Assembly (NCBI GenBank): GCA_013298625.1
Contig: JAAFIF010000018.1
Span: forward strand, 54,551-118,550
DNA: 64,000 bases
Reading direction: 5' to 3'
From: Myxococcales bacterium
GTDB lineage: Bacteria; Myxococcota_A; Polyangia; Polyangiales; Ga0077539
Positions within the stretch are counted from its first letter, which is position 1. The number at the start of each line of letters is the position of its first letter. Of the stretch, positions 1 to 9,226 are shown in pieces. The position numbers and the translations under genes are program-made. The notes under the pieces are model-generated. The model made no database searches and was not told the origin of the DNA. It saw nothing but the letters and a program-made list of their open reading frames with translations.

Positions 1-147
1 GTCGCCATCGCCGCCGACGTCCGCAGCTATCTGCAGCCCGGATACACGCAACACCTGCGCGACCGCGTGCGCTTGTACGAGGCCGACGCAGCCACCCCCG
101 CGCGGCTGTTCGACTCGAACGCGCTCTGGGTCATCGAGAAGCAGTAG
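1..147 (+). CDS. C-terminal end of an unidentified protein (partial)
   Basis: An open frame runs from the first base of the window to a TAG at 145-147 and gives the last 48 residues of a protein. The tail ends LWVIEKQ and holds a mixed hydrophobic/charged segment without a recognisable motif. Its last 17 bases overlap the 3' end of the convergent DUF4126 gene, which is common between convergent genes in dense genomes. The start and most of the protein lie outside the window, so no function can be given. Codon use matches the neighbours, so I take it as a genuine coding end. Confidence 0.5.
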   Translation, partial: VAIAADVRSYLQPGYTQHLRDRVRLYEADAATPARLFDSNALWVIEKQ

Positions 148-721
148 CCGCGGCGACGGGCTTCTTCTTGCGCCGCGCGAAGGCCAGCGCGGCGAGCCCG
201 AGCGCGACGCAGACAAAGAGCGCGGCGAGCGCGGGGAGCACGACGGCGGTGACGCTGAGCGCGACGCTAGACAGCGATTCTGCCAGCGCAAACACTGGGT
301 TTGCGACGCCCGCCGTGAAGGCCGTCGACTTGGCGCGGATGAGCACCGTGGCGCCCTGCACGACGCCCGCGACCGAGCCGCCGACGATGGCAGCGGCCGC
401 CCATTTGAGCATCGCGCCGTCGGCGCCGATGAAGTGAAACTGGCTCTCGGCGACGAGCACCCCCGCGATGATCGCGCTCGGCGTGGCGATCGTGTCGAGC
501 AGGTTGTCGACCACGGGAAACTTGTACGCGACGATCTCGGCCACCGCGGCCACGGCGAGCGCGACGAGCGCCGGGGTGCTGGCGATCCACGCCATCGCGG
601 GGTCGAGCTGCACCGCGTGCGCCTTCGCCGCGATCGACAGCACCAACAGCGGAACGAACACGCGCATCCCGCACGCCGCCGCGAGCCCCACCCCGATCAA
701 CACCGAGAGCACATACTGCAT
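131..721 (-). CDS. DUF4126 family membrane protein
   Basis: A small (196 aa) integral membrane protein with several hydrophobic helices: an N-terminal one (MQYVLSVLIGVGLAAACGMR), others around residues 45-65, 75-95 and 105-125, and a long C-terminal pair. It ends in a basic RRKKK tail, probably cytoplasmic. The N-terminal GMRVFVPLLVL and the Gly/Ala-rich helices match the DUF4126 family, whose function is unknown. I start at the ATG at 721 because GGGCGGGG lies just upstream; an in-frame GTG at 733 would add four residues. It is convergent with the partial gene at the window start. Confidence 0.75.
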   Translation of the reverse strand: MQYVLSVLIGVGLAAACGMRVFVPLLVLSIAAKAHAVQLDPAMAWIASTPALVALAVAAVAEIVAYKFPVVDNLLDTIATPSAIIAGVLVAESQFHFIGADGAMLKWAAAAIVGGSVAGVVQGATVLIRAKSTAFTAGVANPVFALAESLSSVALSVTAVVLPALAALFVCVALGLAALAFARRKKKPVAAATASR

Positions 722-748
722 AGCCCCGCCCACGTTACCGCGGTTCGC

Positions 749-1639
749 TCACCGGCAGAGCGCCCGCGGAACGCACGGTCCCCAGCACGCCCCCACCACC
801 GTCGGCACCGAGCCCCCTTCACACGTGGGCGGCAGGCTCTCGCACAGGGCCGTGCGGGTGTCGCAGTTGTAGCCCGAGCAACACGCGACGGGCGCCGACG
901 ATCCACCTGCAAAAACGCAGGCTCCTTGCGCGTTCAAGCCCGCGCCAGCGCACGCTCCTGCGCCCGCGTCCGCGACGCCAGGGCACGCTCCCTCGCTCAT
1001 CGCGGGGCGCGTCGGTCGGCTCTGGCAGCCGCGAAACGTGCTGCCGTCGCAGCCGCAGAACTGCGCGATCTCTGCGCAATCGCTGATGGGCGAGCAACGT
1101 CCGTCCACGCCGCACGCGCCGACCGGGTACACGCACTCGCGGTCCGCAGGGCACGTCGTGCGCGCGTTGCAGGCTTGCGCGGGCGCCTCGCAGCGGCCTT
1201 CGAAGCGCGTAGGCTGATTGGGCCGACACGCGTCGTACGAGACCCCCGTGCACGAGCAATACGTCATGGGCATCGCGCACGGCGTGAGCCCCTCGCAGCG
1301 GCCGGTGCCTCCGCAGCTCGACGTCTCGAAGACGCACTCTTGCCCGTTGGCGCACTCGGCGCCCGAGCGACACCCAGGCGGCCCCGCGTCGACGCAGGCG
1401 AGCAGCGTGCACGCGAGCCGCGGCGGCTGCCCTGCGATGCACGAGCACGTGTTGCATCCATCGCCGGCGGGACAGCTGGTCCCTACGGGGCACGAGCCGC
1501 CGGTGGGGAGCGCGCACGCAGCGCCAGAGCCCCCGTCGTTGGAGCCTCCGCCGTCGCCCTGCGCGCTCACCGAAGCGCCGCACGCTTCGAGCAACGCCCA
1601 GAGGGCCAGGGCAGGCGCGATCTTCCATCGTTGATTCAT
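749..1639 (-). CDS. Cysteine-rich putative lipoprotein
   Basis: The protein (296 aa) begins MNQRWKIAPALALWALLEAC, a basic N-terminus plus hydrophobic stretch ending in a lipobox-like LEAC, so it is probably exported and lipid-anchored. A short Gly/Asp/Ser linker follows (QGDGGGSNDGGSG). The rest is dense in Cys in repeated short modules of the form C-x(4,7)-G-x-C, such as GGSCPVGTSCPAGDGC and CPADRECVYPVGACG, suggesting many disulfides in an extracytoplasmic protein. It resembles the Cys-rich secreted proteins common in myxobacteria; no enzymatic motif is seen. Upstream in-frame extension to 1744 is possible but lacks a signal sequence at its front. Confidence 0.7.
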   Translation of the reverse strand: MNQRWKIAPALALWALLEACGASVSAQGDGGGSNDGGSGAACALPTGGSCPVGTSCPAGDGCNTCSCIAGQPPRLACTLLACVDAGPPGCRSGAECANGQECVFETSSCGGTGRCEGLTPCAMPMTYCSCTGVSYDACRPNQPTRFEGRCEAPAQACNARTTCPADRECVYPVGACGVDGRCSPISDCAEIAQFCGCDGSTFRGCQSRPTRPAMSEGACPGVADAGAGACAGAGLNAQGACVFAGGSSAPVACCSGYNCDTRTALCESLPPTCEGGSVPTVVGACWGPCVPRALCR

Positions 1640-1753
1640 GGCGATGACTCCGTTGTCCGCAGCGCGCGTCGCGCTCGATCCGTTGGGTGGCACAGAGAGA
1701 CTCACTCCGCGGTCGTTCGCGGTAGGTGCGCGGAGTGAATGCACTGTGTGTGC

Positions 1754-3511
1754 CTACGGGCTGCGCACGAGGCTGCGCTCTGCGTTGGGCGAGCTCACGC
1801 GCAAGAGGGCAGCGATGGTGGCGGCGACCCTGCGCTGCGACTGCACGTCGGTGACCGTCTCGTGCGCGACGCCGGGCCCGCTGACGATCACGGGGACATC
1901 AGTATCGTACGGCCAGGGCGAGCCGTGGCTGGTCCCGTGGCCGCGGGGCATGCGCTCGTCCACCAGCGAATTCACTGCAGGAACAACGAACACATCCCCG
2001 AGCTCGTACGTCGCCCTGCGGGGGATGCTCTCTCCGACGGCGCGCTCGATCGGATCGCTCGACGCCCGCAGTCGATCGGCGTCGCGCGTGTCGTACGCGT
2101 TGTGCACGCCCGGGGTCGCGCGCAGCACGGCGATCGCAGCGCGCACGACGCGGTCGCGAACCGCAGGGTCCTTCGCAGCGGGCGAGAGAAACACGTACGG
2201 CTGCACGAAGGACTCGGCCCACGGCCGCTCGGAGTACAGCGGCACGGCGGCGTCTGGCGCGCGCGCGTCGCCGTCGCTTGCGTCGGGCGCTGCAGCGTCG
2301 AGCACGTCGCTCGCGCCTGCGTCTGCTCCGAGCAGGGCGCGTCCGAGCTCGACGTCGAGGGCGGCGTTGATGCGCTCGGGGAGCGCGTCCCAGTCGAGCC
2401 TGTGCGCCTGCTGGCCTTCGCGCCGCGCGCTCTCGGGCAGCCGCGCGACGCCGTGGTCCGCGGTGACGAGCAGCGCGATGGGGCCGCGACGCTCGCGCTC
2501 GAGCCGCTCGATCAAGCGCTGCAGCGCCACGTCGACGCGCACGAGGTTGTCTTCGGCTTCGAGGCTCTCGGCGCCGAACACGTGGCCGACGTAGTCCGTG
2601 CCCGAGACGCTGATCGCGAGCAGGTCGGGGACGTCGTCGCGGCCGAGCTGGTAGTGGTCCGCGGCGCGCGCGGCGAGCTCGAGCAGCCACTCGCTGCTCT
2701 GCGGCGTGGCGAGCAGAGCGGCGTACGGGTCCGTCGTGCGCGACAAATCGTGGGGAAATATCCTGCCCAAACCCTTCCAGTCGCCCTCGCCTTCGCAGTC
2801 ATCGAGCGGGCCGCCGATCGGCGTGCTCGACTGCCAGCGCGTGCGCCACACGGTGAAGAGCCCCGTCACGGGGTGGTCGCGATGAAAGCCCGCGAGCCAG
2901 TCGGGCAGCGCGCTCGCGTAGTAGCTCGACGTGGTGAACCCTCGCGCGTGCTCGTCGTACCAGAGCGCCATCGTCGGCCGCCGGCCGCCCGGAACAACCG
3001 CGCCTCGGTCCTTCATCGACAGGCTCACGACCCGCGCTCTGCCTTGGGTCTCTCTCGCGAGCACGTCGGCCACCGTGTCGGTTTGCAGCAAGCTCGGGCC
3101 TGCGGTCGCGCCGCGATCTGCGCCGAACACCGGGTGCTCGTGGTCCTCGACGATGGACTCGGTCCCGCCGCGGCGGCCGCGCAGGATCCCGCGGTTCATT
3201 CCGACCCCCGATCCGCTGGGGTTTTCGCCGGTGTAGATCGCAGCGTGCCCCGGCGCCGTGTACGTCCCCGAGTAGCCGTAGCGCGCGCGCTGCACGTACG
3301 TCCCGCGCGCGATCGCGCGCCGCAGGGCTCCGTCGGGGCGCAGCTTCGAGAGGTTGCGCTCGAGCACCCACGAGCCCACTTGATCGAGCACGACCGAGAC
3401 GACGAGCCGCGCGGGACCGCGCTGCGGCGAGGGGCGGTGAACCTTGCGTCTGCACCCTGAAATCACTGTCAGGATGAAAACAAGCCCATACAACCAAAGT
3501 CCGCGGCGCAT
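1754..3511 (-). CDS. Alkaline-phosphatase-superfamily lipoprotein
   Basis: A 585 aa protein opening with a lipoprotein signal (hydrophobic LVFILTVISGC, lipobox near residue 20). Family features follow: a metal-binding start VVLDQVG near residue 42, then a nucleophile region SGTYTAPGHAAIYTGENPSG near residue 80 (Thr as likely nucleophile in TAPGH), and late metal ligands in VTADHGVARLPES and in GHGTSHGSPWPYD near the C-terminus. This is the layout of type I phosphodiesterase / nucleotide pyrophosphatase and PafA-like phosphatases, acting outside the cytoplasm on phosphate mono- or diesters. The substrate cannot be read from sequence. Length is normal for PafA-type enzymes. Confidence 0.8.
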   Translation of the reverse strand: MRRGLWLYGLVFILTVISGCRRKVHRPSPQRGPARLVVSVVLDQVGSWVLERNLSKLRPDGALRRAIARGTYVQRARYGYSGTYTAPGHAAIYTGENPSGSGVGMNRGILRGRRGGTESIVEDHEHPVFGADRGATAGPSLLQTDTVADVLARETQGRARVVSLSMKDRGAVVPGGRRPTMALWYDEHARGFTTSSYYASALPDWLAGFHRDHPVTGLFTVWRTRWQSSTPIGGPLDDCEGEGDWKGLGRIFPHDLSRTTDPYAALLATPQSSEWLLELAARAADHYQLGRDDVPDLLAISVSGTDYVGHVFGAESLEAEDNLVRVDVALQRLIERLERERRGPIALLVTADHGVARLPESARREGQQAHRLDWDALPERINAALDVELGRALLGADAGASDVLDAAAPDASDGDARAPDAAVPLYSERPWAESFVQPYVFLSPAAKDPAVRDRVVRAAIAVLRATPGVHNAYDTRDADRLRASSDPIERAVGESIPRRATYELGDVFVVPAVNSLVDERMPRGHGTSHGSPWPYDTDVPVIVSGPGVAHETVTDVQSQRRVAATIAALLRVSSPNAERSLVRSP

Positions 3512-3589
3512 GCGAGGGCGGCAGTGTACCGCGCAACCGATCCCCCAGCGCGTGTCCCCCGCGCGACGGCCGTGAAACGAGCGACGGAC

Positions 3590-5092
3590 TCAGCTCATCC
3601 AGCTGGCGTCCGAGTAGACCGCCCACTTCTCGGTGATCTTCTTCGGGCGGCTCCAGAAGCGAAACCCGTCCCAGCCAGTCATGTCGCCGTGGCCAAATTT
3701 GCTGGAATTGAACCCGCCAAACGAGAACGGCTCGCGCGGGACGGGGACGCCGACGTTGACGCCCACCATTCCGGCTTCGAGCTTCTCGACCGCGTAGCGA
3801 GCGACCGCGCCGCGCGTGGTGAAGATCGCCGCGCCGTTGGCATACAAGCTCTTGTGCTGCAGGCTGATCGCGGCGTCGAGCGTCGGCTGGTGCACGATCG
3901 AGAGCACCGGTCCGAAGATCTCTTCGCATCCCGCGGGCATGTCGAGCGTGACATTGTCGAGCACCGTGGGTCCGACCCAGTAGCCGTTGGCGCCGTCGAG
4001 CTTCGCGCCGCGGCCGTCGACGAGGACCTTGGCGCCGAGCTTCTCGGCCTGATCGATGTAGTTGGTGATGCGCTCGATCGAGGGCTTCGAGATGACCGAG
4101 CCCATGTCTTGCCCGAGCTTGATCTTCTTCACGTGGGCGACGATGCCGTCGATGATGGGCTGCACGTCGCCGACGGCGACCATGAGCGAGCTGGCCATGC
4201 AGCGCTGCCCTGCGCAGCCGTAGGAGCTCGCGACGACGTTGGCGCTGGTGAGCTCGACGTCGGCGTCGGGCACCACAATGACGTGGTTCTTCGCGGAGCC
4301 GAGGCAGAGCATGCGCTTGCCCGTGGCGGCGCCGCGCGCGTACAGGATCTTGGCGACCTTGGTGCTGCCGACGAAGCCGACCGCTTGCACGTCGGGGTGA
4401 TCGACGATGGCCTCGACCGCGTCGCGCTGGCCGTTGACCACTTGAAAGAGGCCGTCGGCGAGGCCCGCTTCTTTCAAGAGCTCGGCGAGCTTCATGGCGC
4501 CGTACGGGACGACCTCGCTCGGCTTGAGGATGAACGCGTTGCCGGCCATGAGCGCGTTGGGCACCATCCACAGCGGGACCATCACGGGAAAGTTGAAGGG
4601 GACGATCCCCGCGACGATTCCCAGGGGTTCGTACACGACGCGGCAGTTGACGCCGCGCGAGACGTCGAGCTGTCCGCCGTCGGCCATCATGTGCAGCGAG
4701 GCTGCGTACTCGACGCACTCGATGCCCTTCTCGACGTCGCCCTTGCCCTCTGCGTAGGTCTTGCCGTTCTCGTGAGAGACGAGCCAGCAGAGCTCTTCGA
4801 GGTCGCGCTCCATGAGCTGCTTGAGCTTGTAGAGGACCTGCGCGCGCTCGCGCATGGGCGTGCTCTTCCACGCGGGAAGGGCCTTCTTGGCAGACTCGAC
4901 CGCGGCGGCGACGTCGGCCGCGCCCGAGAGGGTCATCTTGCCCATGGCCATCCCGTGCCGCGGGTTCTCGATCGCGAGCCACTGCCCGGACGAGCCGTCC
5001 ACCCACTGTCCGCCGATCCAATTGCGGACGGGGACGTACTCGTGAAAGTCATACGAACGGGCGGTGAACGACGGCAGCTTCGTGGACGACAT
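3590..5092 (-). CDS. mmsA: Methylmalonate-semialdehyde dehydrogenase (CoA-acylating)
   Basis: A 500 aa aldehyde dehydrogenase. In this family methylmalonate or malonate semialdehyde is oxidised with NAD and CoA to propionyl-CoA or acetyl-CoA. The catalytic-Cys region YGCAGQRCMASS is diagnostic of the CoA-acylating MMSDH branch; IVPFNFPVMVPLWMVP and GFVGST are the cofactor-binding loops. I start at the ATG at 5092, preceded by GGAGG at good spacing; the open frame continues upstream but without signal. It lies downstream of preT, preA and a methyltransferase on the same strand, which fits the end of reductive pyrimidine (thymine) degradation, although valine or inositol catabolism are other known roles. 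Confidence 0.9.
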   Translation of the reverse strand: MSSTKLPSFTARSYDFHEYVPVRNWIGGQWVDGSSGQWLAIENPRHGMAMGKMTLSGAADVAAAVESAKKALPAWKSTPMRERAQVLYKLKQLMERDLEELCWLVSHENGKTYAEGKGDVEKGIECVEYAASLHMMADGGQLDVSRGVNCRVVYEPLGIVAGIVPFNFPVMVPLWMVPNALMAGNAFILKPSEVVPYGAMKLAELLKEAGLADGLFQVVNGQRDAVEAIVDHPDVQAVGFVGSTKVAKILYARGAATGKRMLCLGSAKNHVIVVPDADVELTSANVVASSYGCAGQRCMASSLMVAVGDVQPIIDGIVAHVKKIKLGQDMGSVISKPSIERITNYIDQAEKLGAKVLVDGRGAKLDGANGYWVGPTVLDNVTLDMPAGCEEIFGPVLSIVHQPTLDAAISLQHKSLYANGAAIFTTRGAVARYAVEKLEAGMVGVNVGVPVPREPFSFGGFNSSKFGHGDMTGWDGFRFWSRPKKITEKWAVYSDASWMS

Positions 5093-5218
5093 GAGACAAA
5101 CCTCCGGTCTCGCGGGCTGGGTTTCGACCCGCGAAATTGAAGGGCGAAGGGTAGCGCGCATCGGCCCCGAGTTCGAGGGGGATCCCGTCACCTTCGTCGA
5201 GCGGCCTGCGAAGCCTGC

Positions 5219-6244
5219 TCAGCACTTGCGCAGCACGGCGACGAGCGAGTCGCCCACACCCAGGGTGCGAAGCACGAGGTTGGCCGACGCGAGCGCCGTC
5301 GCCCCGATAGGCGACTGCCGAACGAACGTCCGCAGCGCCTCGTCCGCCTTGCGCGCGGCGACGCCACTCGTGCCCGCAGGAGCGCTGGAGGTGCCGGCAG
5401 GAGCGCTCGCTCGGGACCGCGCGACCGCGCGCTTGAGCGCCGAGAGCGAGCTCGTGAGCGGTGCGAGCCGGGTGCGCATCAAGGTCGAGATCACGTCGGC
5501 CACCGCGAGGTTCTTTGTCTCGATCCGCAGCACTTCGAGCGAGCACGAGTCACGCACGACGCGCGCGATCGAACGCGGGTCGAAGTACAGGACATGCTCG
5601 GGGTGAATCCAGGTGAGCTCTTCGCGCAAGAGATGTCGCGAGATCGAGTCGAAGTTGGGCGTGGTGAGATAGACGACACCGCCGGGCGCGAGCAGCTGTT
5701 CGGCGCGCGCGAAGAAGCGCCCCGCGTCGCTCACGTGCTCAATGAACTCGGACATGACGATCAGGTCGAAGCGCTTGTCGTCGAGCGAGGCAGCGAAGAA
5801 GTCCTCGCGCTCGCACGGCACGCCGAGCCGCTTCGCGACCCGAATCGCGGCCTCGGACAAATCGATGCCCGTTGCGTCCCACCCTTCGCTGCGCGCGGTG
5901 TCGACGAACTGCCCTGCGCCACAGCCGACGTCGAGCATTCTGCGACCACTGACGAGGGCGCCCATCGACCGCAACACCAGGCGCTGGCTGATGGTCGTGT
6001 TGCGGTTGAACATCTCCTCTCGAGGCGCGCCTTCGTACTTGCGATAGTAGTCGTACATCGCGTCTACGAACCCATCGGCCCGGCTCGCGTAGGACACGAG
6101 TCGGCAGCGCCTGCAACGAAGCAGCTCGAACGGCTGTCCATCGCGGCGACGCACACCGCGGAGAACTCGACTCGGCGAGAGCTCACCGCAGTGGGGACAG
6201 GACGGTGCGAGGTTGGGTTGGTGAGGCCGGTTCGCCGCGATCAC
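5219..6244 (-). CDS. Class I SAM methyltransferase with N-terminal zinc ribbon
   Basis: About 341 aa from a GTG start. The N-terminus carries two CxxC pairs (CPHCGE near residue 15, then CRRC about 25 residues later), a zinc-ribbon-like module. The SAM-binding motif MLDVGCGAGQFV follows, then an acidic post-motif (GIDLSE) and a C-terminal region typical of Methyltransf_23 proteins (LLAPGGVVYLTTPN). Such proteins often methylate sugars or small metabolites; the substrate here is unknown. It sits 49 bp after preA and 126 bp before mmsA, so it may be co-transcribed with pyrimidine catabolism, but a role there is not established. No ATG is available; the GTG at 6244 keeps the ribbon and avoids overlap with preA. 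Confidence 0.75.
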   Translation of the reverse strand: MIAANRPHQPNLAPSCPHCGELSPSRVLRGVRRRDGQPFELLRCRRCRLVSYASRADGFVDAMYDYYRKYEGAPREEMFNRNTTISQRLVLRSMGALVSGRRMLDVGCGAGQFVDTARSEGWDATGIDLSEAAIRVAKRLGVPCEREDFFAASLDDKRFDLIVMSEFIEHVSDAGRFFARAEQLLAPGGVVYLTTPNFDSISRHLLREELTWIHPEHVLYFDPRSIARVVRDSCSLEVLRIETKNLAVADVISTLMRTRLAPLTSSLSALKRAVARSRASAPAGTSSAPAGTSGVAARKADEALRTFVRQSPIGATALASANLVLRTLGVGDSLVAVLRKC

Positions 6245-6293
6245 CTTGCTGTCATTGCACAGCGCGCGACGACGCTCAAGGCGCCCCGTCGCC

Positions 6294-7682
6294 TCAGCGC
6301 TTGGCGCGACGGGCGACGGTGCTGTCGAGCGAGCCGGGGTTGAGGTCGCGGCCCTGATCGACGCGGTCGTTCCACGTTTCTTTGCGGCCGATGAGGCCGG
6401 GCTTCTCGACCATCGTGATCGTGCCGGGCACCGGGCACACGAGCGCGCACAGGTTGCAGCCGATGCACTCGTGATCATCCACCACGGGCACGAAGCGCCC
6501 CGCAGGGACGCCCGCGACCTTCACCGGCACCGCAGGGATCTCCGCAGGGATGTGATAGTGCCCCGCGGCCTCGCTCTGCTCTTTGCTGCGCCCCGGAATG
6601 TGAATGCACTGGTGCGCCCCGTCCATGCACGCCGTGTAGCAAAGGTTGCAGCCGATGCAGCTCTCCGCGTTGATGCTGGCCTTGATGTTGTAGTCGAGGT
6701 CGAGCTCGCCCCACTCGACGTACGAGCCGAGCGCCTTGCCGCGCAGCTCCGAAACGGACTTCATCCCGCGCGAATCGAGAAAGTCGCTGAGCCCTTCGAT
6801 CATGTCCTCGACGATGCGATAGCCGTAGTGCATCACCGCCGTGCACACCTGCACCGAGGTCGCGCCGAGCGCGATGAACTCCGCGGCGTCGCGCCAGTTC
6901 GAGATTCCCCCGATGCCCGAGATGGGCAAACCCCGCGACAGCTCGTTCTTGGCGACCTGGCTCACCATGAACAACGCGATGGGCTTCACCGCCGGCCCGC
7001 AGTACCCGCCGTTGGTCGACTTGTCCGCGACGCGCGGCGTGGGGACCATCCGCTCGAGGTCCACGCCCATCAGCGACTTGATCGTGTTGATCAGCGAAAT
7101 CGCGTGCGCTCCGCCCTTCGCCGCGGCCTCCGCCGGCTCGTTGATGTCCCCCGTGTTGGGCGTCAGCTTGATGATCACCGGGACCTTCGCGTCCTCGACC
7201 ACCCAGCGCGTGATCTCTTCGAGCACCTTCGGCTCTTGTCCGACCGCCGAGCCCATCCCGCGCTCGCACATCCCGTGCGGGCAGCCGAAGTTGAGCTCGA
7301 GCAGGTCCGAGCCCACGTCCTCGACCTTCTTGATGATCTCGCGCCAGTCCTCGCGCGTCTCGACCATCAACGACGCCACCAGCGTGTGCTTCGGGTAGCG
7401 CTTCTTCACTTCGTACATCTCTCGGAGGTTCACCTCGAGAGGGCGGTCCGTGATCAGCTCGATGTTGTTCAAGCCCATCATCCGCGCGTTGGCGTAGTCG
7501 ATCCCGCCGAAGCGAGAGGAGACGTTGGTGATCGGGTTGCCCAGCGTCTTCCACACGGCGCCGCCCCAGCCCGCGTCGAACGCGCGCATCACTTGTCCGC
7601 CCGTGTTGGCCGGGGGCGCCGAGGCGAGCCAGAAGGGGTTGGGCGACTTCACGCCGCAAAAATCAATGCTCAGGTCTGCCAT
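6294..7682 (-). CDS. preA: NAD-dependent dihydropyrimidine dehydrogenase subunit PreA
   Basis: A 462 aa FMN/Fe-S subunit that reduces uracil or thymine to the dihydro form together with PreT. The N-terminal barrel has SPNPFWLASAPP, ELNFGCPHGM and SGIGGI (FMN/substrate loops of the dihydroorotate-dehydrogenase-like fold). The C-terminus has two 4Fe-4S ferredoxin clusters, CIGCNLCYTAC and CIGCNLCALVC, separated by an insert of about 40 residues. Length and motif order agree with bacterial PreA. Its start lies 18 bp downstream of the preT stop, so the two form an operon. Cytoplasmic. Confidence 0.93.
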   Translation of the reverse strand: MADLSIDFCGVKSPNPFWLASAPPANTGGQVMRAFDAGWGGAVWKTLGNPITNVSSRFGGIDYANARMMGLNNIELITDRPLEVNLREMYEVKKRYPKHTLVASLMVETREDWREIIKKVEDVGSDLLELNFGCPHGMCERGMGSAVGQEPKVLEEITRWVVEDAKVPVIIKLTPNTGDINEPAEAAAKGGAHAISLINTIKSLMGVDLERMVPTPRVADKSTNGGYCGPAVKPIALFMVSQVAKNELSRGLPISGIGGISNWRDAAEFIALGATSVQVCTAVMHYGYRIVEDMIEGLSDFLDSRGMKSVSELRGKALGSYVEWGELDLDYNIKASINAESCIGCNLCYTACMDGAHQCIHIPGRSKEQSEAAGHYHIPAEIPAVPVKVAGVPAGRFVPVVDDHECIGCNLCALVCPVPGTITMVEKPGLIGRKETWNDRVDQGRDLNPGSLDSTVARRAKR

Positions 7683-7700
7683 GACTGTGCCGCCTTCTCT

Positions 7701-9062
7701 TCAGCCCGCGAGCGCGCGGAGCATGTCGCGCACGGCGAGCTTCGCCTCTTGCGCTGCGTTGACCACTTCTTTGCCGCCGTTTACGCAGTCCCCGCCGGAC
7801 CACACCTTCGCGTTGCCCGTCCTGTGCGTCGCGGCGTCGACCACCACGCGCCCCTTGCCGTCGAGCTCGACGCCCTCGAACGCCTTGGCCACGTCCGTCG
7901 CCCGGCTCTGCCCGATCGCCATCGCGACGAGCTGACACGGGACCAGCTCTTCGGTCCCCGCGACGGCCTTGCCGTCCTTGGCGTGCGCGAGCTTGCCGTG
8001 CGTGATCGCGCCGGACGCGTCGCGGACGATCTCGGTCAGCACGCGCTCGGTGCGCACGCGCACGCCGTGCTTCATGCCGTACTCGATTTCGTGTGCGTAC
8101 GCCGAGAGCTGCTCCGACGAGCGGCGGTACACCATCGAGACCTCTTGCACGCCGAGCAGCGCGAGCTCGTGGGCGATGTCGATCGCAGTGTTGCCCCCGC
8201 CGATCACCAGCGCGTGGCTCACGCCCGCGAGCGAGAGGCCCGCGTCGCTCTTGATGCGCTCGATGAGCTCGACCGCGCCGTGTACGCCAGGGCCGTCCTC
8301 GCCCTTGGCGCCGAGCGCGCTGTCGGGCCCCAGCCCCAGGCCCAAGAAGACCGCGTCGAACTCGCTGAGCAGGGACTTCGCCGTGATCTTTCCCTCGATC
8401 GTGAAGTCACCGCCGACGACCTCGATGCCCGTGCGCAGCTCGATGTCGCCGAGATCGAAGACCCACGCGATCTCTTTGAACGCGTCGTTGGCCTTGAGCT
8501 TGTACGGCGCGATTCCCAGCGAATTGAGCCCGCCCGCGACCTGCTTGCGCTCGAAGATCACCACCTTGTGGCCCTCCATCGCGAGCAGCCCCGCGGCGGC
8601 GATGCTCGCAGGCCCGGCGCCCACCATCGCGACCTTCTTGCCCGTCGATGCCTTGAGCGAGCTCGCGTAGAGGGCCTTCATCCCGCCGTTGTCCAGGGTG
8701 GTCTCCGTCGCGTACCGCTGCAGGCGCCCGATGGCGATCGGCTGCCGCTCCCACGCGTTGTAGACGCACGCGCCGGCGCAGAGCACCTCGACGGGACAGA
8801 CCCTCGCGCACGAGTATCCCAGCAAATTCTCAGCGAGGATCGTGCGGGCCGCGCCCTTCACGTTGCCCGTCGCGATCTTTCGGATAAACGTGGGGATGTC
8901 GATCCCCGTGGGGCACGCGCGGATGCACGGGGCGTCGGCGCAGTAGAGGCAACGGTTGGCTTCGGTGACAGCTTCAGCCTCGTTGTACGCAGGCTTGGAC
9001 TCGCCGATGCGCTGCTCGAGGCGGCCATCGGGGAGCACGGGAAGCACGAATGAAGGCGGCAT
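7701..9062 (-). CDS. preT: NAD-dependent dihydropyrimidine dehydrogenase subunit PreT
   Basis: A 453 aa flavoprotein/Fe-S subunit passing electrons between NAD(P)H and PreA. Visible in order: Fe-S Cys motifs CLYCADAPCIRACP and CARVCPVEVLCAGAC, an FAD dinucleotide motif GAGPASIAAAG near residue 150, and an NAD(P) motif VIGGGNTAID. This is the GltD/PreT small-subunit layout. I use the ATG at 9062 because GAGGAGGGA lies upstream; the frame is open to 9173 but that segment is low-quality. First gene of the preT-preA unit and divergent from the cytochrome c gene. Confidence 0.93.
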   Translation of the reverse strand: MPPSFVLPVLPDGRLEQRIGESKPAYNEAEAVTEANRCLYCADAPCIRACPTGIDIPTFIRKIATGNVKGAARTILAENLLGYSCARVCPVEVLCAGACVYNAWERQPIAIGRLQRYATETTLDNGGMKALYASSLKASTGKKVAMVGAGPASIAAAGLLAMEGHKVVIFERKQVAGGLNSLGIAPYKLKANDAFKEIAWVFDLGDIELRTGIEVVGGDFTIEGKITAKSLLSEFDAVFLGLGLGPDSALGAKGEDGPGVHGAVELIERIKSDAGLSLAGVSHALVIGGGNTAIDIAHELALLGVQEVSMVYRRSSEQLSAYAHEIEYGMKHGVRVRTERVLTEIVRDASGAITHGKLAHAKDGKAVAGTEELVPCQLVAMAIGQSRATDVAKAFEGVELDGKGRVVVDAATHRTGNAKVWSGGDCVNGGKEVVNAAQEAKLAVRDMLRALAG

Positions 9063-9226
9063 CGCGAGAGTGTCCCTCCTCGTCCGTTCGCTCACTTCGA
9101 GCGAGAATTTCCGCTTCATTTCACAGCGAAAGGACGAACGCGAAGTATCGAGACGGGGTCGCAACAGTGTCAACGGTTTTCGCGACTCGCGACGCGTCGC
9201 GTCGCAGCGCGTACGCTCGCGCGGTC

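Noticed and set aside
6294..7682. A missing active-site Cys in PreA (GMGSAVGQ where mammalian DPD has a Cys)
   Set aside because: As far as I recall, bacterial PreA proteins generally carry this variant, so it is not evidence of an inactive enzyme.
6246..9053. A 935-codon open frame on the plus strand
   Set aside because: It is exactly antisense to preA and preT, whose motifs are unmistakable; its translation is Arg/His/Ala-rich with no domain. High GC keeps the opposite frames open.
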